A stretch of DNA of 64,000 nucleotides from Diphasiastrum complanatum (GCA_029204225.1 CM055094.1:66486536-66550535), one strand, 5' to 3'. Shown: positions 21,365 through 33,584, counted from the stretch's first letter. The notes: generated by a model not told the origin, from the sequence alone. Translations and numbers: made by a program.

Positions 21365-24010
21365 TCCCATTAGGGACTGCAAAGGACCGCATTAGGGAGT
21401 CATTATGGACCACATTAGGGACCGCACAGGACATCAGAGGAACCGCAGAGGACCGCACAGGAACCTCAGAGGACCGCACAGGAACCGCAGAGGACCGTAG
21501 AGGATCGTAAGACTCAGAACCTCCCGCCGCGATGGGAGGACCACAGAGGACCGTAGAGGGACCACATTAGGGACCGCATTAGGACCAAAGAGGGACCGCA
21601 AAGGCCCGAGAGGACAGCAGAAGTCGTTGAGGGCCGCAGAGGTCGCAGAGGGTCGTTGAGGACCGTAGAGGTCGAAGTGGGACTGCAGAGGTAGCAGATG
21701 GACCGTAGAGGAACGTAGGACTCAGAACCTCCCGCCACAGCCGGATGACCGCACAGGACCGTAGAGGCACCGCATCAGGGACCGCATTAGGACCAGAGAG
21801 GGACGGTAGTGGTCCGAGAGGATAGCAGAGGACCGCAGAGGTCGCAGAGGACCGTAGAGGTCGCAGAGGGTCGTTGAGGACCACAGAGGTCGAAGAGGCA
21901 CCGCAGAGTTGCAGATGGACCGCAGAGGACCACAAAGGGACCACAGAAGACCGTAGGACTTAGAAACGGCAGAAGGACCGCAGAGGACCGAGAAGGACCA
22001 TAGGACTCAGAGCCTCCCACCGCGGTGGGAGGACCACAAAGATGGACCACAGAGGGACCACAGTGGGACCGCAGAGGTCCCAGAGGACCAGAGGGACCAT
22101 AGAGAGGTCCGAGAGGACAACAGAGGTCGTAGAGGGTCATTCAGGACCATAGAGGTCGCAGAAGACCAGAGAGACCGCATTAGGACCAAAGAGGGACCGC
22201 ATTAGGACCAGAGAGGGATCACTTTAGGATCAGAGAGGGACCGCAGAGGACCGCAGAGGGACCACAGAGGACCGTAGGACCAGAGAGCGACCAGCAGAGG
22301 ACCGCAGAGGTTGAAGAGGGACCATAGAGATCGTAGAGAGTCGTTGAGGACCACAGAGGTCGAAGAGGGACTGCAGAGGACCACAGAGGGACCGCATTAG
22401 AGACCGCATTAGGACCATAGAGGGACCGCAAAGGTCCCAGAGGACAGCAGAAGTCGTTGAGGGCCGTAGAGGTTGCAAAGGGTCGTTGAGGACCGTAGAG
22501 GTCGAAGTGGGACCGTAGAGGTAGTAGATGGACTGCAAATGGACCGTAGAGGAACGTAGGACTCAGAACCTCCCGCAGCGGCTGGATGACCACACAAGAC
22601 TGTAGAGGCACCGCATCAGGGATCGCATTAGGACTAGAGAGGGACGGTAGAGGTCCGAGAGGATAGTAGAGGACCGCAGAGGTCACAAAGGACCGTAGAG
22701 GTCGTAGAGGGTCGTTGAGGACCACAGAGGTCAAAGAGGCACCGCAGAGATGCAGATGGACCGCAAAGGACCACAGAGGGACCATAGAAGACCGTAGGAC
22801 TCAGAAACGGTAGAAGGACTGCAGAGGACCAAGAAGGACCATAGGACTCGGAGCCTCCTGCCGCGGTGGGAGGACCGCAGAGATGGACCACAGAGGGACC
22901 GCAGAGGAACCATAGAAGAACCGCAGAGGACCGTAGAGGATCGTAGGACTCAGAATCTCCCGTCCCGACGGGAGGACCGCAGAGGGACCGCATTAGGACC
23001 AGAGAGGGACCGCAAAGGTCCGAGAGGACAGCATAAGTCGTTGAGGGCCGCAGAGGTCGCAGAGGGTCGTTGAGGACTATAGAGGTGGAAGTGGGACTAC
23101 AGAGGTAGTAGATGGACCGCAGAGGGACCGTAGAGGACCGTAGGACTCAGAACCTCTCGCCGCTGCCAGATGACTGCACAGGACCATAGAGGCACTGCAT
23201 CAGAGACCGCATTAGGACCAGAGAGGAACGACAGAGGTCCGAGAGGATAGCAGAGGACCGCAGAGGTCGTAGAGGGTCGTTGAGGACCACAGAGGTCAAA
23301 GAGGCACCGCAGAGTTGCAGATGGATCGTAGAGGACCACATAGGGACCACAGAAGACCGTAGGACTCAGAAACGGCAGAAGGACTGCAGAGGACCAAGAA
23401 GGACCATAGGACTTAGAGCCTCCCACCGTGGTGGGAGGACTGCAGAGATGGACCACAGAGGGACCACAGTGGGACCGCAGAGGTCCCAGAGGACCAGAGG
23501 GACCATAGAGAGGTTCGAGAGGACAACAAAGGTCGTAGAGGGTCGTTTAGGACCATAGAGGTTGCAGAGGACTAGAGGGACCGCATTAGGACCAAAGAGG
23601 GACCGCATTAGGACCAAAGAGGGATTACTTTAGGGCCAGAGAGGGACCGCAGAGGACCGTAGAGGGACCGCAGAGGACCATAGGACCAGAGAGGGACCAG
23701 CAGAGGACCGTAGAGGTTGAAGAGGGACCATAAAGATCGCAGAAGGTCGTTGAGGACCACAGAGGTCGAAGAGGGACCGCAAAGGACCACAGAGGGACTG
23801 CAGAGGTCTGAGAGGACAGTAGAGGTAGCAGAGAGGGCAGAGGGTCGTTGAGGACCATAGAGGTCGAAGAGAGACCGCAGAGAACCGTAGGACTTAGAAA
23901 CGGCAGAGGTCGTAGAGGACCAGAGGGACGCATTAGGGACTGCAGAGTACCGCACAGTGGTCGGAAGAGGACCTTTGAGTTCCTTTGAGGACCGCAAAGG
24001 GACCACAGAT
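21365..24010. repeat. GAGGACCGCA-type array, segment 2 (about 2.6 kb)
   Basis: Degenerate 10-15-bp units built from GAGGACCGCA, GAGGGACCGCATTAG and GAGGTCGCAGAGG run without interruption. Longer modules repeat at several hundred bp: a stretch with AGAACCTCCCGCC...GGATGACCGC recurs at about 21725, 22565 and 23150, showing higher-order structure. Palindrome cores recur at about 21515, 21725, 22010, 22565, 22850, 22950, 23150 and 23420. No gene. Confidence 0.9.
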
Positions 24011-24299
24011 CCCGACCCGTATGATTTTGAAATAGATGAGATGTTGAAATAGCTCTGCGGGATAAGACAGTGACACATGGCAAATGGTATATCCCATAAG
24101 TACCGTATACATCTATCCATCAAAAATTGTATAAGCAGAATCCCTTACTGCCTTAGACATTGCATTCTCATTTTAATTCCCAGTATTCAAAGCATACCTC
24201 TATAATCCAGTTTTGGAAGCATCAATTTACTTGCAAGGAAAATTCTAAATCAATGGTATTTTTTGTTCAATTTTGAAGAGACATAAAATTTAAATTTAA

Positions 24300-24300
<1 letters not shown>
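24011..24300 (+). repeat. conserved block of the composite element, copy 1
   Basis: GTGACACATGGCAAATGGTA and the following ATATCCCATAAGTACCGTAT, then GAAGCATCAATTTACTTGCA with CAAGGAAAATTCTAAATCAA, all recur in reverse complement at about 53740-54010. The order array, block, palindromes, TA tract is the same in both copies. Confidence 0.85.
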
Positions 24301-24734
<434 letters not shown>

Positions 24735-24805
24735 AGGCCCTCAATCCTACTTTGCATGATAACTTTTTATACATTCTATTTGACTTATAATTTGAACTGT
24801 ATTTT

Positions 24806-25110
24806 TTGCAATCTTTCTACACCGCAAACCAAACCGTTTTCAGGCCCTCTGAGAATGCCTCTCTAGTATATCTTACTAGAGGTTGGAAGATACTTCATAA
24901 ACCAAACTCAAGTGGACCTCATGTGAAAGACTTTGTGGTAATATCTAGTAAATCAATTGGCGATCCTGAATTTTCCATGGATAATGTTGAAAGTCTTGGC
25001 ATTGTTCGTGGTATCTACCTTCAACGCGAATTTACTTTCGACACAACTGAGTTTATGACTCGCGACCAAGATGGTTCTGAGCGTCATGTTATTTTGTCTT
25101 GTGCAGACAC
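24806..25110 (+). pseudogene. unrecognised protein, first coding segment (copy 1), interrupted by LTR element
   Basis: The frame opens right after GTATTTTTTGCAATC, which in copy 2 is TACTTTTTGCAG (an intron acceptor). The segment is therefore probably an internal exon whose AG was lost here. It reads SFYTANQTVFRPSENASLVY, then HVKDFVVISSKS and DPEFSMDNVESLGIVRGIYL. It stops being colinear at 25110, where the gag-only LTR element is inserted, and resumes in the same frame at 30688. I recognise no family. There is no ATG at its start. Confidence 0.6.
25106..25110. repeat. target-site duplication GACAC (left)
   Basis: Identical to 30683-30687; the pair directly abuts the LTR ends TGTGAAAA and TTTTCACA. 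Confidence 0.95.
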
Positions 25111-25757
25111 TGTGAAAAATACAGATCCTAAGTGGATTTAAACTCCAAGATCATTGGCTTGAATGCTTGCACTCCAAACTACATAAGCTAGGAATTGGCA
25201 ACACATTCTATGCTACCTAGAATGCAAAGAACTTGATCAAAAAGCATTTACCACAAATGGAAACTTCCATAAACATCAAGTGCGGCCCAAAATAGCATTA
25301 TACAGTCCATAATACATCAGCCTACCACTTTTGGAAAGCACCTAAGATCATACACACAAAGCTTGAACTCAATCACTACACAATGCCAACAATGGAAGGA
25401 GAACCCAATAGAAAAATCTCTCATTAAGCAAATGAATACAATGGATCTGCTCCAACCTGTTTCTCCACGGCCTACCTGCTATATATAGCTGAGAGAGATG
25501 ACTCTCTCTCCTCTCTCTAGACCCTCCTTACCTAAAATATGCCCTATATAGGTAAAATTGGCATATATGTCCAAAATACATGAAAATGGACTCATTTCGA
25601 AGGTCTTGAAGTTTGACACTTCTTCATACTGAAAAAATACACTTACTAAAAATATCTAGACCTGTTTCACACGTGTGAAAAGTCAGATCCTAAACTATGT
25701 GCCATTTTTAGCAATTTTGGCCTAAAACTAGACAAGGAAATGTTGACAATTTTCACA
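25111..25757 (-). repeat. left LTR (3' LTR) of the gag-only element
   Basis: It runs TGTGAAAAATACAGATCC to ...GACAATTTTCACA, 647 bp. It contains a TATATATA stretch near 25480 and GTTTCACACGTGTGAAAAG, a palindrome mirroring the LTR ends, near 25668. Confidence 0.95.
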
Positions 25758-25775
25758 CTCCCTCTTCAACTTAAC
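25758..25775 (-). promoter_or_regulatory. polypurine tract of the gag-only element
   Basis: On the minus strand it reads GTTGAAGAGGGAG directly before the LTR start TGTGAAAA. It overlaps the last codons region of the long ORF (stop at 25771). Confidence 0.8.
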
Positions 25776-28700
25776 TTGCTAGTTTTACAACACTACTTTG
25801 TTCCAACTTAAGAATGATCTCCATCATCAGAATAGATCTCTTCTCAAGGATCCTAATATGTACAAAATAGGACACAACATAATTGATATAGATAATAGTG
25901 TCCATATAGGATGCTTCACTATTTCTTACATCAATTTTACATAGAATCATAAAAATGGTACATGTAAAAGAACATAGAATCTCAATTAATGAATTCCTCC
26001 ATGTATCCATCTCTGGTTTCTCTGTAAAATAGCAGCAAACAAGTTGTAAATGAAAGTGATCAACAAGTGTTTGCATGCCTCCTCCACATTTCACTATACA
26101 TATAGTGAATGCAACATGTATCTCCATGAATGAACTTCCATCACCACCTTGCCTTTGTAGATCTTCAATCCATGAAAGCCTTTGAGTGAATGAATGCCAA
26201 AAAGATGTGTTCCCTACTCCATTTGAATGACCAAAACCTGAACTTGAAATACTTGAAGTACCTCCACAAGATTTGCACACAACGCTTGATCCTACAATGT
26301 CAACAAGTTGCCAATTTGCCAACACTAGAATACTAGATCTTGAACTTTGTTCAAAAGAAAACATATTGACCACTTCAATACCTTTCAAGATCTGAATGAA
26401 TTCATGTACTTGATCATACAAACCAGCAATGATAACTATTCCATCTCCAAGATCCAAAGGATGCAAAACTATGGAACTAGTTTTATTGAAATTTGACAAT
26501 TTCAACACATTGACATAACAATGTTCATACATGAGATTAGGCAAGTGAGGTAGAGTAAGAAGACACTTCCTTGCAGCTCCAAAGACCTTACTTGAACCTT
26601 CAAGAACCTGTAAAAACAGATCCAAAATGCCTTGACCATTTGTCTCTTCTTTGATGCTTTTCACTAGCTTCGAATTGCCACTTGTCTCTTGGTGTTGATG
26701 AAGCAATCCAAGATCAACCTCTTGATCTTCCAATAAGACATCAAAGATCTTGCATATGTGAACATCTTCAGATCTGAAACTCTGAAGATACTCCCTCTCA
26801 AACACATGATTAAGATCCCACAAGATCTCATCAATGCTCAAATTTGACCCTTCACTATAGTTAGTGAAAACAATGCCACCATCATAAACCAAAAGATAGA
26901 TTCCAACATTTCCATTTAACATGAAGTAGAGTAGGTGAAGATGAGTATCAAACCTAATCAAAACAGCCCTCTTGAGTTCATAACAAACCTCAATAAGCTC
27001 ACCAATGATATCTCCCTTGCCTTGAAGAAGTTGCCACTTGAGTTGCTCCATGTAGTCTTCTTCAACCAACCTTTTGCCATCTTGACCATGAATGAACAAT
27101 CCACCACAATCATAGAATGCTTTGAGTTGATGAAGAGATGTTAGATCCATGCTTTGGATCTTCCCAAGAACCACTCTTCCATTGCCCTTTCCTTCACAAG
27201 ACTCCTTCTTAATGCTAGCACCACAAAAGTTAGAAACCTCCCTCTTGATAGTTGCACCATAAGAAGTAGAAGACTCTTGAATATTAGAAGCCAAGAAAAG
27301 AATCCTTAGTACCTTCAACATAAGAGTGATTGAAGTACTCTCTCTTTTCAAACATGAACTTCTACTCAATGATTTAGGTAATGAGTCATATGATAATGAT
27401 TCTTCCTCACTATCGTTCATAAAAACATCATTCAAAGTACATCCTACTTTGAACACTTCACATACTTCTCTTCCTTTTGACTTGTGATCTCCCTCACCAA
27501 GTCTCATGATAGAAACCTTTGATCTACTCTTTTTATGAAGAAATGTGACACCACTTGTTGCACAAATGACTTTATCACAAAAAGATGTAAAAGAACCATT
27601 TCCTTCAAGCATGCTCAAAGCACCATCATCTTTTCCCACATGATTACATACATCAATATGAAAAGAATTAGAAGAACAACCATCTTCTTGCAAAGAATGA
27701 CATTTAGCATCTCCATCTTTTTCCATATGAACAAACAAGTCATTAGCAACAATCACTTCCAAAGAAGAATCTTCATCAACTCCATTGATGAAGTTAGCTC
27801 CTTCCTTACCTTTTCCATTTTTGCACTTGCCATCTAGCACCATTGAAGAACCAACAAGCCTTGGAAGTCCATGAGTAGAAGAGTACAAACATGATGCTAA
27901 TTTAGCTCCACATGACTCCATATGACTAGTAGGTAACACTAGTGCATCTTCAAGATCCAATGGATCCAAAAAATTGACCATAGATTCACCAAAGCTTGCC
28001 AAGTTAGCACAACAATTATCATCTCCAAGAAGTACATTAGATCTCAACCTAGATCTAGCATTTTGTTTCTTATGGCATTCATTTGCAAAATGTCCTTTTA
28101 TCCCACAATAAAAGCACTTGAACTTTGACTTATTGTTCTTAGTAGAAGAGGAAGAGGAAGAGTGATCATCATGATCAAAGTTACCACCTTTGGACCATTT
28201 TCCTTTGCCTTTACCTTTGCCCTTGAATTTGCCTTTTGTGAAGAAAGCCTCTTCACCTCCACCTTGCAAGGATGCACCATCAAGCTTTGATTGCAACCTA
28301 TGTTCTTCAGCCAATAAGATTTCTTGCAAGTCAACCACACTTGGCAAGACTCTTTGAATGGCAAAACTTTGCACAAGGTTAGCATGTTCATTTAGCAAAC
28401 CATTCAACATAACTTGGACTATTTCACCATCTTTTATGTTCTCATCAATGCATGCTAAATCATCACTTAGGGACTTAACTCTCAAGATAAATGCATGAGC
28501 ATTTTCACCCTCTCTTTGCCTACTAGAAAATATTTGTCTCCTTAGGGTCAATACCCTAGATGTGGACTTTGATTCAAAGAGCTTCTTTAAGGCATTCCAT
28601 GCCTCACTTGCACTTTGACACTTTCCAACTTCCTTGAGAAGTTCATTTGTAACATTCATTTTAATGATATGAAGAGCCCTTTTGGCCTTCTTATCAAACC

Positions 28701-28863
28701 TTTGTTGCTCTTGAAGTGTGAGAGGTCTCTCTTCAATTTCTGCAACTATGTCCATGAGTTCATTCAACTCAAGTAAGGACTCCATCCTCACTTTCCAAGT
28801 AGAGTAGTTTGATGAACTCAACCTTTCACTAGACTCTAGCATGATCCCACCATTGGAAGCCAT
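25771..28863 (-). CDS. Gag polyprotein with long unrecognised C-terminal extension
   Basis: Single uninterrupted frame of 1,030 residues from ATG at 28863. Residues about 8-190 are Copia Gag (UBN2 type): SSNYSTWKVRMESLLELNEL, KSTSRVLTLRRQIFSSRQRE, DDLACIDENIKDGEIVQVML and VQSFAIQRVLPSVVDLQE. A Lys/Gly basic stretch follows at about 213-232. The zinc knuckle CFYCGIKGHFANEC lies near 249-262. Residues about 270-1030 carry no protease, integrase or RT signature; they are mixed hydrophilic and hydrophobic, with a Cys-rich patch near 880 (VVCKSCGG). The frame stops 13 bp from the LTR, filling nearly the whole interior. Gag forms particles that package element RNA. The tail's role is unknown, but an open 760-codon tail in a young element suggests selection or very recent origin. 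Confidence 0.88.
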   Translation of the reverse strand: MASNGGIMLESSERLSSSNYSTWKVRMESLLELNELMDIVAEIEERPLTLQEQQRFDKKAKRALHIIKMNVTNELLKEVGKCQSASEAWNALKKLFESKSTSRVLTLRRQIFSSRQREGENAHAFILRVKSLSDDLACIDENIKDGEIVQVMLNGLLNEHANLVQSFAIQRVLPSVVDLQEILLAEEHRLQSKLDGASLQGGGEEAFFTKGKFKGKGKGKGKWSKGGNFDHDDHSSSSSSTKNNKSKFKCFYCGIKGHFANECHKKQNARSRLRSNVLLGDDNCCANLASFGESMVNFLDPLDLEDALVLPTSHMESCGAKLASCLYSSTHGLPRLVGSSMVLDGKCKNGKGKEGANFINGVDEDSSLEVIVANDLFVHMEKDGDAKCHSLQEDGCSSNSFHIDVCNHVGKDDGALSMLEGNGSFTSFCDKVICATSGVTFLHKKSRSKVSIMRLGEGDHKSKGREVCEVFKVGCTLNDVFMNDSEEESLSYDSLPKSLSRSSCLKRESTSITLMLKVLRILFLASNIQESSTSYGATIKREVSNFCGASIKKESCEGKGNGRVVLGKIQSMDLTSLHQLKAFYDCGGLFIHGQDGKRLVEEDYMEQLKWQLLQGKGDIIGELIEVCYELKRAVLIRFDTHLHLLYFMLNGNVGIYLLVYDGGIVFTNYSEGSNLSIDEILWDLNHVFEREYLQSFRSEDVHICKIFDVLLEDQEVDLGLLHQHQETSGNSKLVKSIKEETNGQGILDLFLQVLEGSSKVFGAARKCLLTLPHLPNLMYEHCYVNVLKLSNFNKTSSIVLHPLDLGDGIVIIAGLYDQVHEFIQILKGIEVVNMFSFEQSSRSSILVLANWQLVDIVGSSVVCKSCGGTSSISSSGFGHSNGVGNTSFWHSFTQRLSWIEDLQRQGGDGSSFMEIHVAFTICIVKCGGGMQTLVDHFHLQLVCCYFTEKPEMDTWRNSLIEILCSFTCTIFMILCKIDVRNSEASYMDTIIYINYVVSYFVHIRILEKRSILMMEIILKLEQSSVVKLAS

Positions 28864-30023
28864 GATTCTAATGTTTCTTCAACTTTTAGGTTCTGTCCTA
28901 AAGCACTTATCACTCACTTTTCTCTCAACAAATGATAGATAAAGAGATCTATGAAGATTTAGGACCCTAAAACACTTCTATCTTGAACCTAGATGGTTTC
29001 CAAGCATAGAAAGGAAGATTGAAACACATGCAACACTTTGCACACACTAAGAATGGATTACAAAATCAAACCAACCTGAACACACTCTTGCTTAAGCTCT
29101 CAAACTTTCCAGCAAGTGACCAAATCAAGTTATGGTGTGAAGAGTTACTTGCATTCTTAGAAAATACCCAAAACTAGGATGCCAAGATTACCTAGTAATG
29201 AACAAACTTGATCAACATATGATCAACACACTAAGATATTGATTCAACCTGTAAAACCACATGTAAACCACACTTCTAAAAGTTTATAAACTCCAGCAAG
29301 TGATAAATACAAGATTTAGAGGTGAATGAATGAGCACACTTAGTGAATCACAAGACTAGCTTCACTATCTTGTCAAATCTTGGTGTTTAGATGTAGATCT
29401 AAGATCACTTCACATGAGAATGTTCCTCAACCTGTTAAGAACCTGAAAACACACTTGCATAATGGTTAACACCTTCCAGCAAATGCTCCAATCAAATTAC
29501 ATAAGGAGAGTTACTTACATGCTCAACAAAGTACACCAAAATTTATGCCAAAATTGATGACAATCTTTACAATATGCTCTTCACAATGGAGTTTACAATA
29601 TGTTCACCCAAAAAAGGGGATCTTTCATCCAAATGGGAGCTTTGCTCAGCCTTTAGGAGAATTACAACTCACTCAAAAGAGCATTTGTCATCCACTTAAG
29701 GAGAAGTTTCATCCACTTAAGGAGAGTGTTCATCCAAGAATGGAGATTGTCAACAATAGGATTGAAAAGAACATTGTTAGTATTGAATATGCACAAGCCT
29801 CACAATCACAAATGATTAGGTGTTATGATCTGATCCAAAATAGTTTCTTTTCAGCCTCTGATCTTCAATAGACCTGAAATATGCTTTTGATCCACAAGTT
29901 CAACTCACAAAACAAAGGTTAGTAAGATGTGATCAACAAAGCAATGCAAAATCATGCTAGAACTTGATCAAACATCCAAATATCACCAAAAATGGAATAC
30001 TTACTGTAAATAGAAGCCAACCA
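28864..30023 (-). other. untranslated leader of the gag-only element with degenerate tandem units
   Basis: About 1.16 kb between the Gag ATG and the primer-binding site. Three diverged units about 175-185 bp apart (near 29072, 29246 and 29433) share CAACCTG...ACAC.CTT and TCCAGCAAGTGA-type strings. Short CATCCACTTAAGGAGA repeats occur near 29692 and 29711. The leader would hold packaging signals. An open plus-strand frame at 29545-29871 looks incidental. Confidence 0.6.
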
Positions 30024-30035
30024 GCTCTGATACCA
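30024..30035 (-). promoter_or_regulatory. primer-binding site, initiator-Met tRNA
   Basis: On the minus strand it reads TGGTATCAGAGC, the exact canonical plant primer-binding site. It touches the right LTR end with no spacer. Confidence 0.95.
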
Positions 30036-30682
30036 TGTGAAAAATACAGATCCTAAGTGGATTTAAACTCCAAGATCATTGGCTTGAATGCTTGCACTCC
30101 AAACTACATAAGCTAGGAATTGGCAACACATTCTATGCTACCTAGAATGCAAAGAACTTGATCAAAAAGCATTTACCACAAATGGAAACTTCCATAAACA
30201 TCAAGTGCGGCCCAAAATAGCATTATACAGTCCATAATACATCAGCCTACCACTTTTGGAAAGCACCTAAGATCATACACACAAAGCTTGAACTCAATCA
30301 CTACACAATGCCAACAATGGAAGGAGAACCCAATAGAAAAATCTCTCATTAAGCAAATGAATACAATGGATCTGCTCCAACCTGTTTCTCCACGGCCTAC
30401 CTGCTATATATAGCTGAGAGAGATGACTCTCTCTCCTCTCTCTAGACCCTCCTTACCTAAAATATGCCCTATATAGGTAAAATTGGCATATATGTCCAAA
30501 ATACATGAAAATGGACTCATTTCGAAGGTCTTGAAGTTTGACACTTCTTCATACTGAAAAAATACACTTACTAAAAATATCTAGACCTGTTTCACACGTG
30601 TGAAAAGTCAGATCCTAAACTATGTGCCATTTTTAGCAATTTTGGCCTAAAACTAGACAAGGAAATGTTGACAATTTTCACA
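30036..30682 (-). repeat. right LTR (5' LTR) of the gag-only element
   Basis: 647 bp, the same length as the left LTR and apparently identical base for base. The right target duplication GACAC follows at 30683-30687. Confidence 0.95.
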
Positions 30683-30687
30683 GACAC

Positions 30688-32278
30688 TGCACATTTTACT
30701 GCTAAGCCACCAACTAATGACTCAAATGAGTTTATTCTTAACTACGAGGGTTCCCTCTTTAATGGATTGATGGCCCTATGTAACAAACATAAGCTGTTGA
30801 TGGAAGCTAAGAAAATAGAAAGTGTTTTTTCTGATGTTGCAACTATTGGATTCGCTGCAACTTCTATGATTGAAGATGTAACAAGAATGGAAATTGTTCC
30901 ATGTACAGAAACAAATCCCTCTAAAAAAGAACTTGAAAAACAAGCTCCGAAAAGAAGGAGAAAAGTAACCACTTTAGGACCTAGGAAAGAAAGTCGGGAG
31001 GTTCAAATTGGAAGAGAGACTGCAAAAGCTCTCGGGACCGCCAGGGAAAGACCTTTGGAGCCGAGAGTGGATCAATCGCGAATGCAATCCGAATCTTATT
31101 GCAATGTATTAGACGATGAAGGATGTACGATCGAGGCAGAGCAAATCCCTGATTTTGAGGGTGATGCAAATGTCAATCTAGATAATTTTGTAATTGATGA
31201 CATCGGGTACATATGGGGTAAAAATACAATGTATCGTATAGAAAGCAAAAATATCCAGCGTGCCTCACTTTTCACGAACCAACGAGCTTTGGATCACTCA
31301 TTTGCTGAGAAGTTGTTTGCTGATTTGAGCAAGCCCAATAGTCCACCACCCGCATCAATCAACGTCACTTTAAGACCAATTTCATTCAAGAAAGGTGATG
31401 AGGAAGAAATATTTTTTGAAGGCCCCATTATGTTTGAAAAGATGTATTGCGAATTCATGTGTGTTAACAGAGAAGAGAATGAGCAGGTCTACACAGACAA
31501 TTACCCAAAGGAGGTGGACCTCAATCCTGGATCCAGATTGGATGGATTGTGTAAAAATCGCTTTTTGTCTTATTGTATTTTTGAGCCTATCAATGGTCAA
31601 CATTTTTGTTATGCATGTAATGAATTGGCAAAGGTTGCATTAAATCAAAATAGGATACATCCTCGGATATTTGATGCCACTTTTAGGTTTGTGCATGCCA
31701 AGATATGTATATTTAAGAATGCATCTCGTTACATTCTTGAATCGGATAGACTCAATCACGAATCGAAAGAGAAAAGAAAGAAGAGCAGTCTGCCTGAGGA
31801 GCATGCACGTGATGTATGGATCTCATTGAGTCGACCACACTTTGTTAAAGGAGTGAAGCTAAATCTTGAGCAACTGAAATAGATGAGAGCATTTTATCTC
31901 GGTTTGCGCGGTGTCCTTGGCAGTAGTAATGTTGGATCTTTGTCAGGACAACACACAATTACATCTTTGTATGAGAAATTTGAGGAGTACACAATAATAA
32001 TCTTTCGTTCAAATGAAACATTCAATAATTATATGCAAGTTATGAAATTGTATGTAAATGATCAAATTTGCTACGACGAACCTGCATTGGGATTGAGGAA
32101 GACAATAAACAAACTGATATCTATTTGGTTGTTCAGATGTTTGAGGTATATGTCGGACGCCATGTGTGATCGTATCCTTAAGAAGCTTGTAAATGGGAAT
32201 TGTATTTTGGAAGAAAAAACAGAGAAAAACACATTGATGATGGAGTTCTTCTTATGGTTCGTGAGATGGTTGCACTAA
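30688..32278 (+). pseudogene. unrecognised protein, main segment (copy 1)
   Basis: This continues the frame of 24806-25110 exactly across the target site. It runs open to a single TAG at 31880-31882, then stays open in the same frame to 32278, about 530 codons in all. Visible features are a basic patch KQAPKRRRKVTT near 30945 that could be a nuclear localisation signal, an acidic region DEGCTIEAEQIPDFEGD, NVNLDNFVIDDIGYIWGKNT, and a Cys-containing stretch GQHFCYACNELAKVALNQNR near 31600. I recognise no domain. Transposase, replication protein or captured host gene are all possible, and none is supported by a motif I know. One nonsense codon, the retrotransposon and downstream frameshifts make this copy non-functional. 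Confidence 0.6.
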
Positions 32279-32757
32279 GTGTTGTACAGTATTTGCTTAC
32301 TACAGAAGAAAACTTGCCTTCAGATGTGGACTACAATAATGAGAGTATAAAACAACTCTAAAAAAATCATCGACCCAACTTTTTGTCGGAATTGGATTAG
32401 AGCGCACTATTTAAAAAGCAAAGGTATAACTTCAAAATTGATTGGTGTTATACTTAAGCCCTTGAGAGCAACTGTAGAAAATATTAAACAAAAATATCTT
32501 GCCGTCCACAATACTGAGCATGAAAATGGGACCTCTACTAGCACCGAATGGAGGTTCTTCTGCAAAGTAAAAACTTTAAAAATGAGGAGGCCATCTATTG
32601 TGGAGCTGAAAAATCAAGTTTCATGACACTTCCTTCTTCGTTGTGGGAGCGTCCCACATTGTATATATTTGATAACTTGGAGTCTTTAGACTTCGACTAC
32701 ATTTTGTCAATGGTCCGGCATTGTTTGATAACTCTCACACCACAACACAAAGTCTGT
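32279..32757 (+). pseudogene. unrecognised protein, 3' part with frameshifts (copy 1)
   Basis: The frame changes several times: VVQYLLTTEENLPSDVDYNN near 32282, then LKPLRATVENIKQKYLAVHN near 32455, then RPTLYIFDNLESLDFDYILS and MVRHCLITLTPQHKVCV up to about 32757. The last part matches the minus-strand copy at 46830-46930 (CPTLYIFDNLESLDFNYILS). It ends abruptly at a GC-rich palindrome remnant, GCCACGGCGGGAGGACCGCA. Confidence 0.6.
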
Positions 32758-32759
32758 GT

Positions 32760-32783
32760 TGCCACGGCGGGAGGACCGCAGAA
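32760..32783. repeat. partial GC palindrome with one array unit
   Basis: GCCACGGCGGGAGGACCGCA at the exact point where similarity of the unknown gene to its second copy stops. Confidence 0.7.
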
Positions 32784-32966
32784 CATGATAGTTTTTTTTA
32801 TACACATTATCAAAGTTTGAATGAATAGATTAGGAGGAGGAAGGGGCTCCCCATAATCTAGGTTGAGGACTAAACCAAAGGATACATGCTCAGATCTTCG
32901 AGATCAGAGATGGCATTGGGATACCTGATAGGGATAGCACAGCAGGATGACATGGGATGATCATCG

Positions 32967-33584
<618 letters not shown>

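Larger units (their letters stand above)
25111..30682 (-). mobile_element. complete gag-only (non-autonomous) Copia-type LTR retrotransposon
   Basis: A 5,572-bp element bounded by two 647-bp LTRs with TG...CA ends and a 5-bp target duplication GACAC. It is read on the minus strand: LTR, primer-binding site, about 1.17-kb leader, one 1,030-codon frame, purine tract, LTR. Gag and a zinc knuckle are present, but no protease, integrase, RT or RNase H motif is found. This layout matches known terminal-repeat retrotransposons with a GAG domain (TR-GAG), which depend on helper elements. My reading of the two LTRs found no mismatch, so the insertion is very recent. It interrupts the unrecognised coding sequence of the composite element. 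Confidence 0.92.

Noticed and set aside
20404-24123. Many 60-190-codon frames rich in Leu, Pro, Arg and Ser
   Set aside because: All lie in the GAGGACCGCA-type array, are open in several frames at once, and have no domain; array artefacts.
24806-32757. Idea that the unknown protein comes from an integrated DNA virus
   Set aside because: No capsid, polymerase, ATPase or other hallmark motif is visible; kept as unrecognised.
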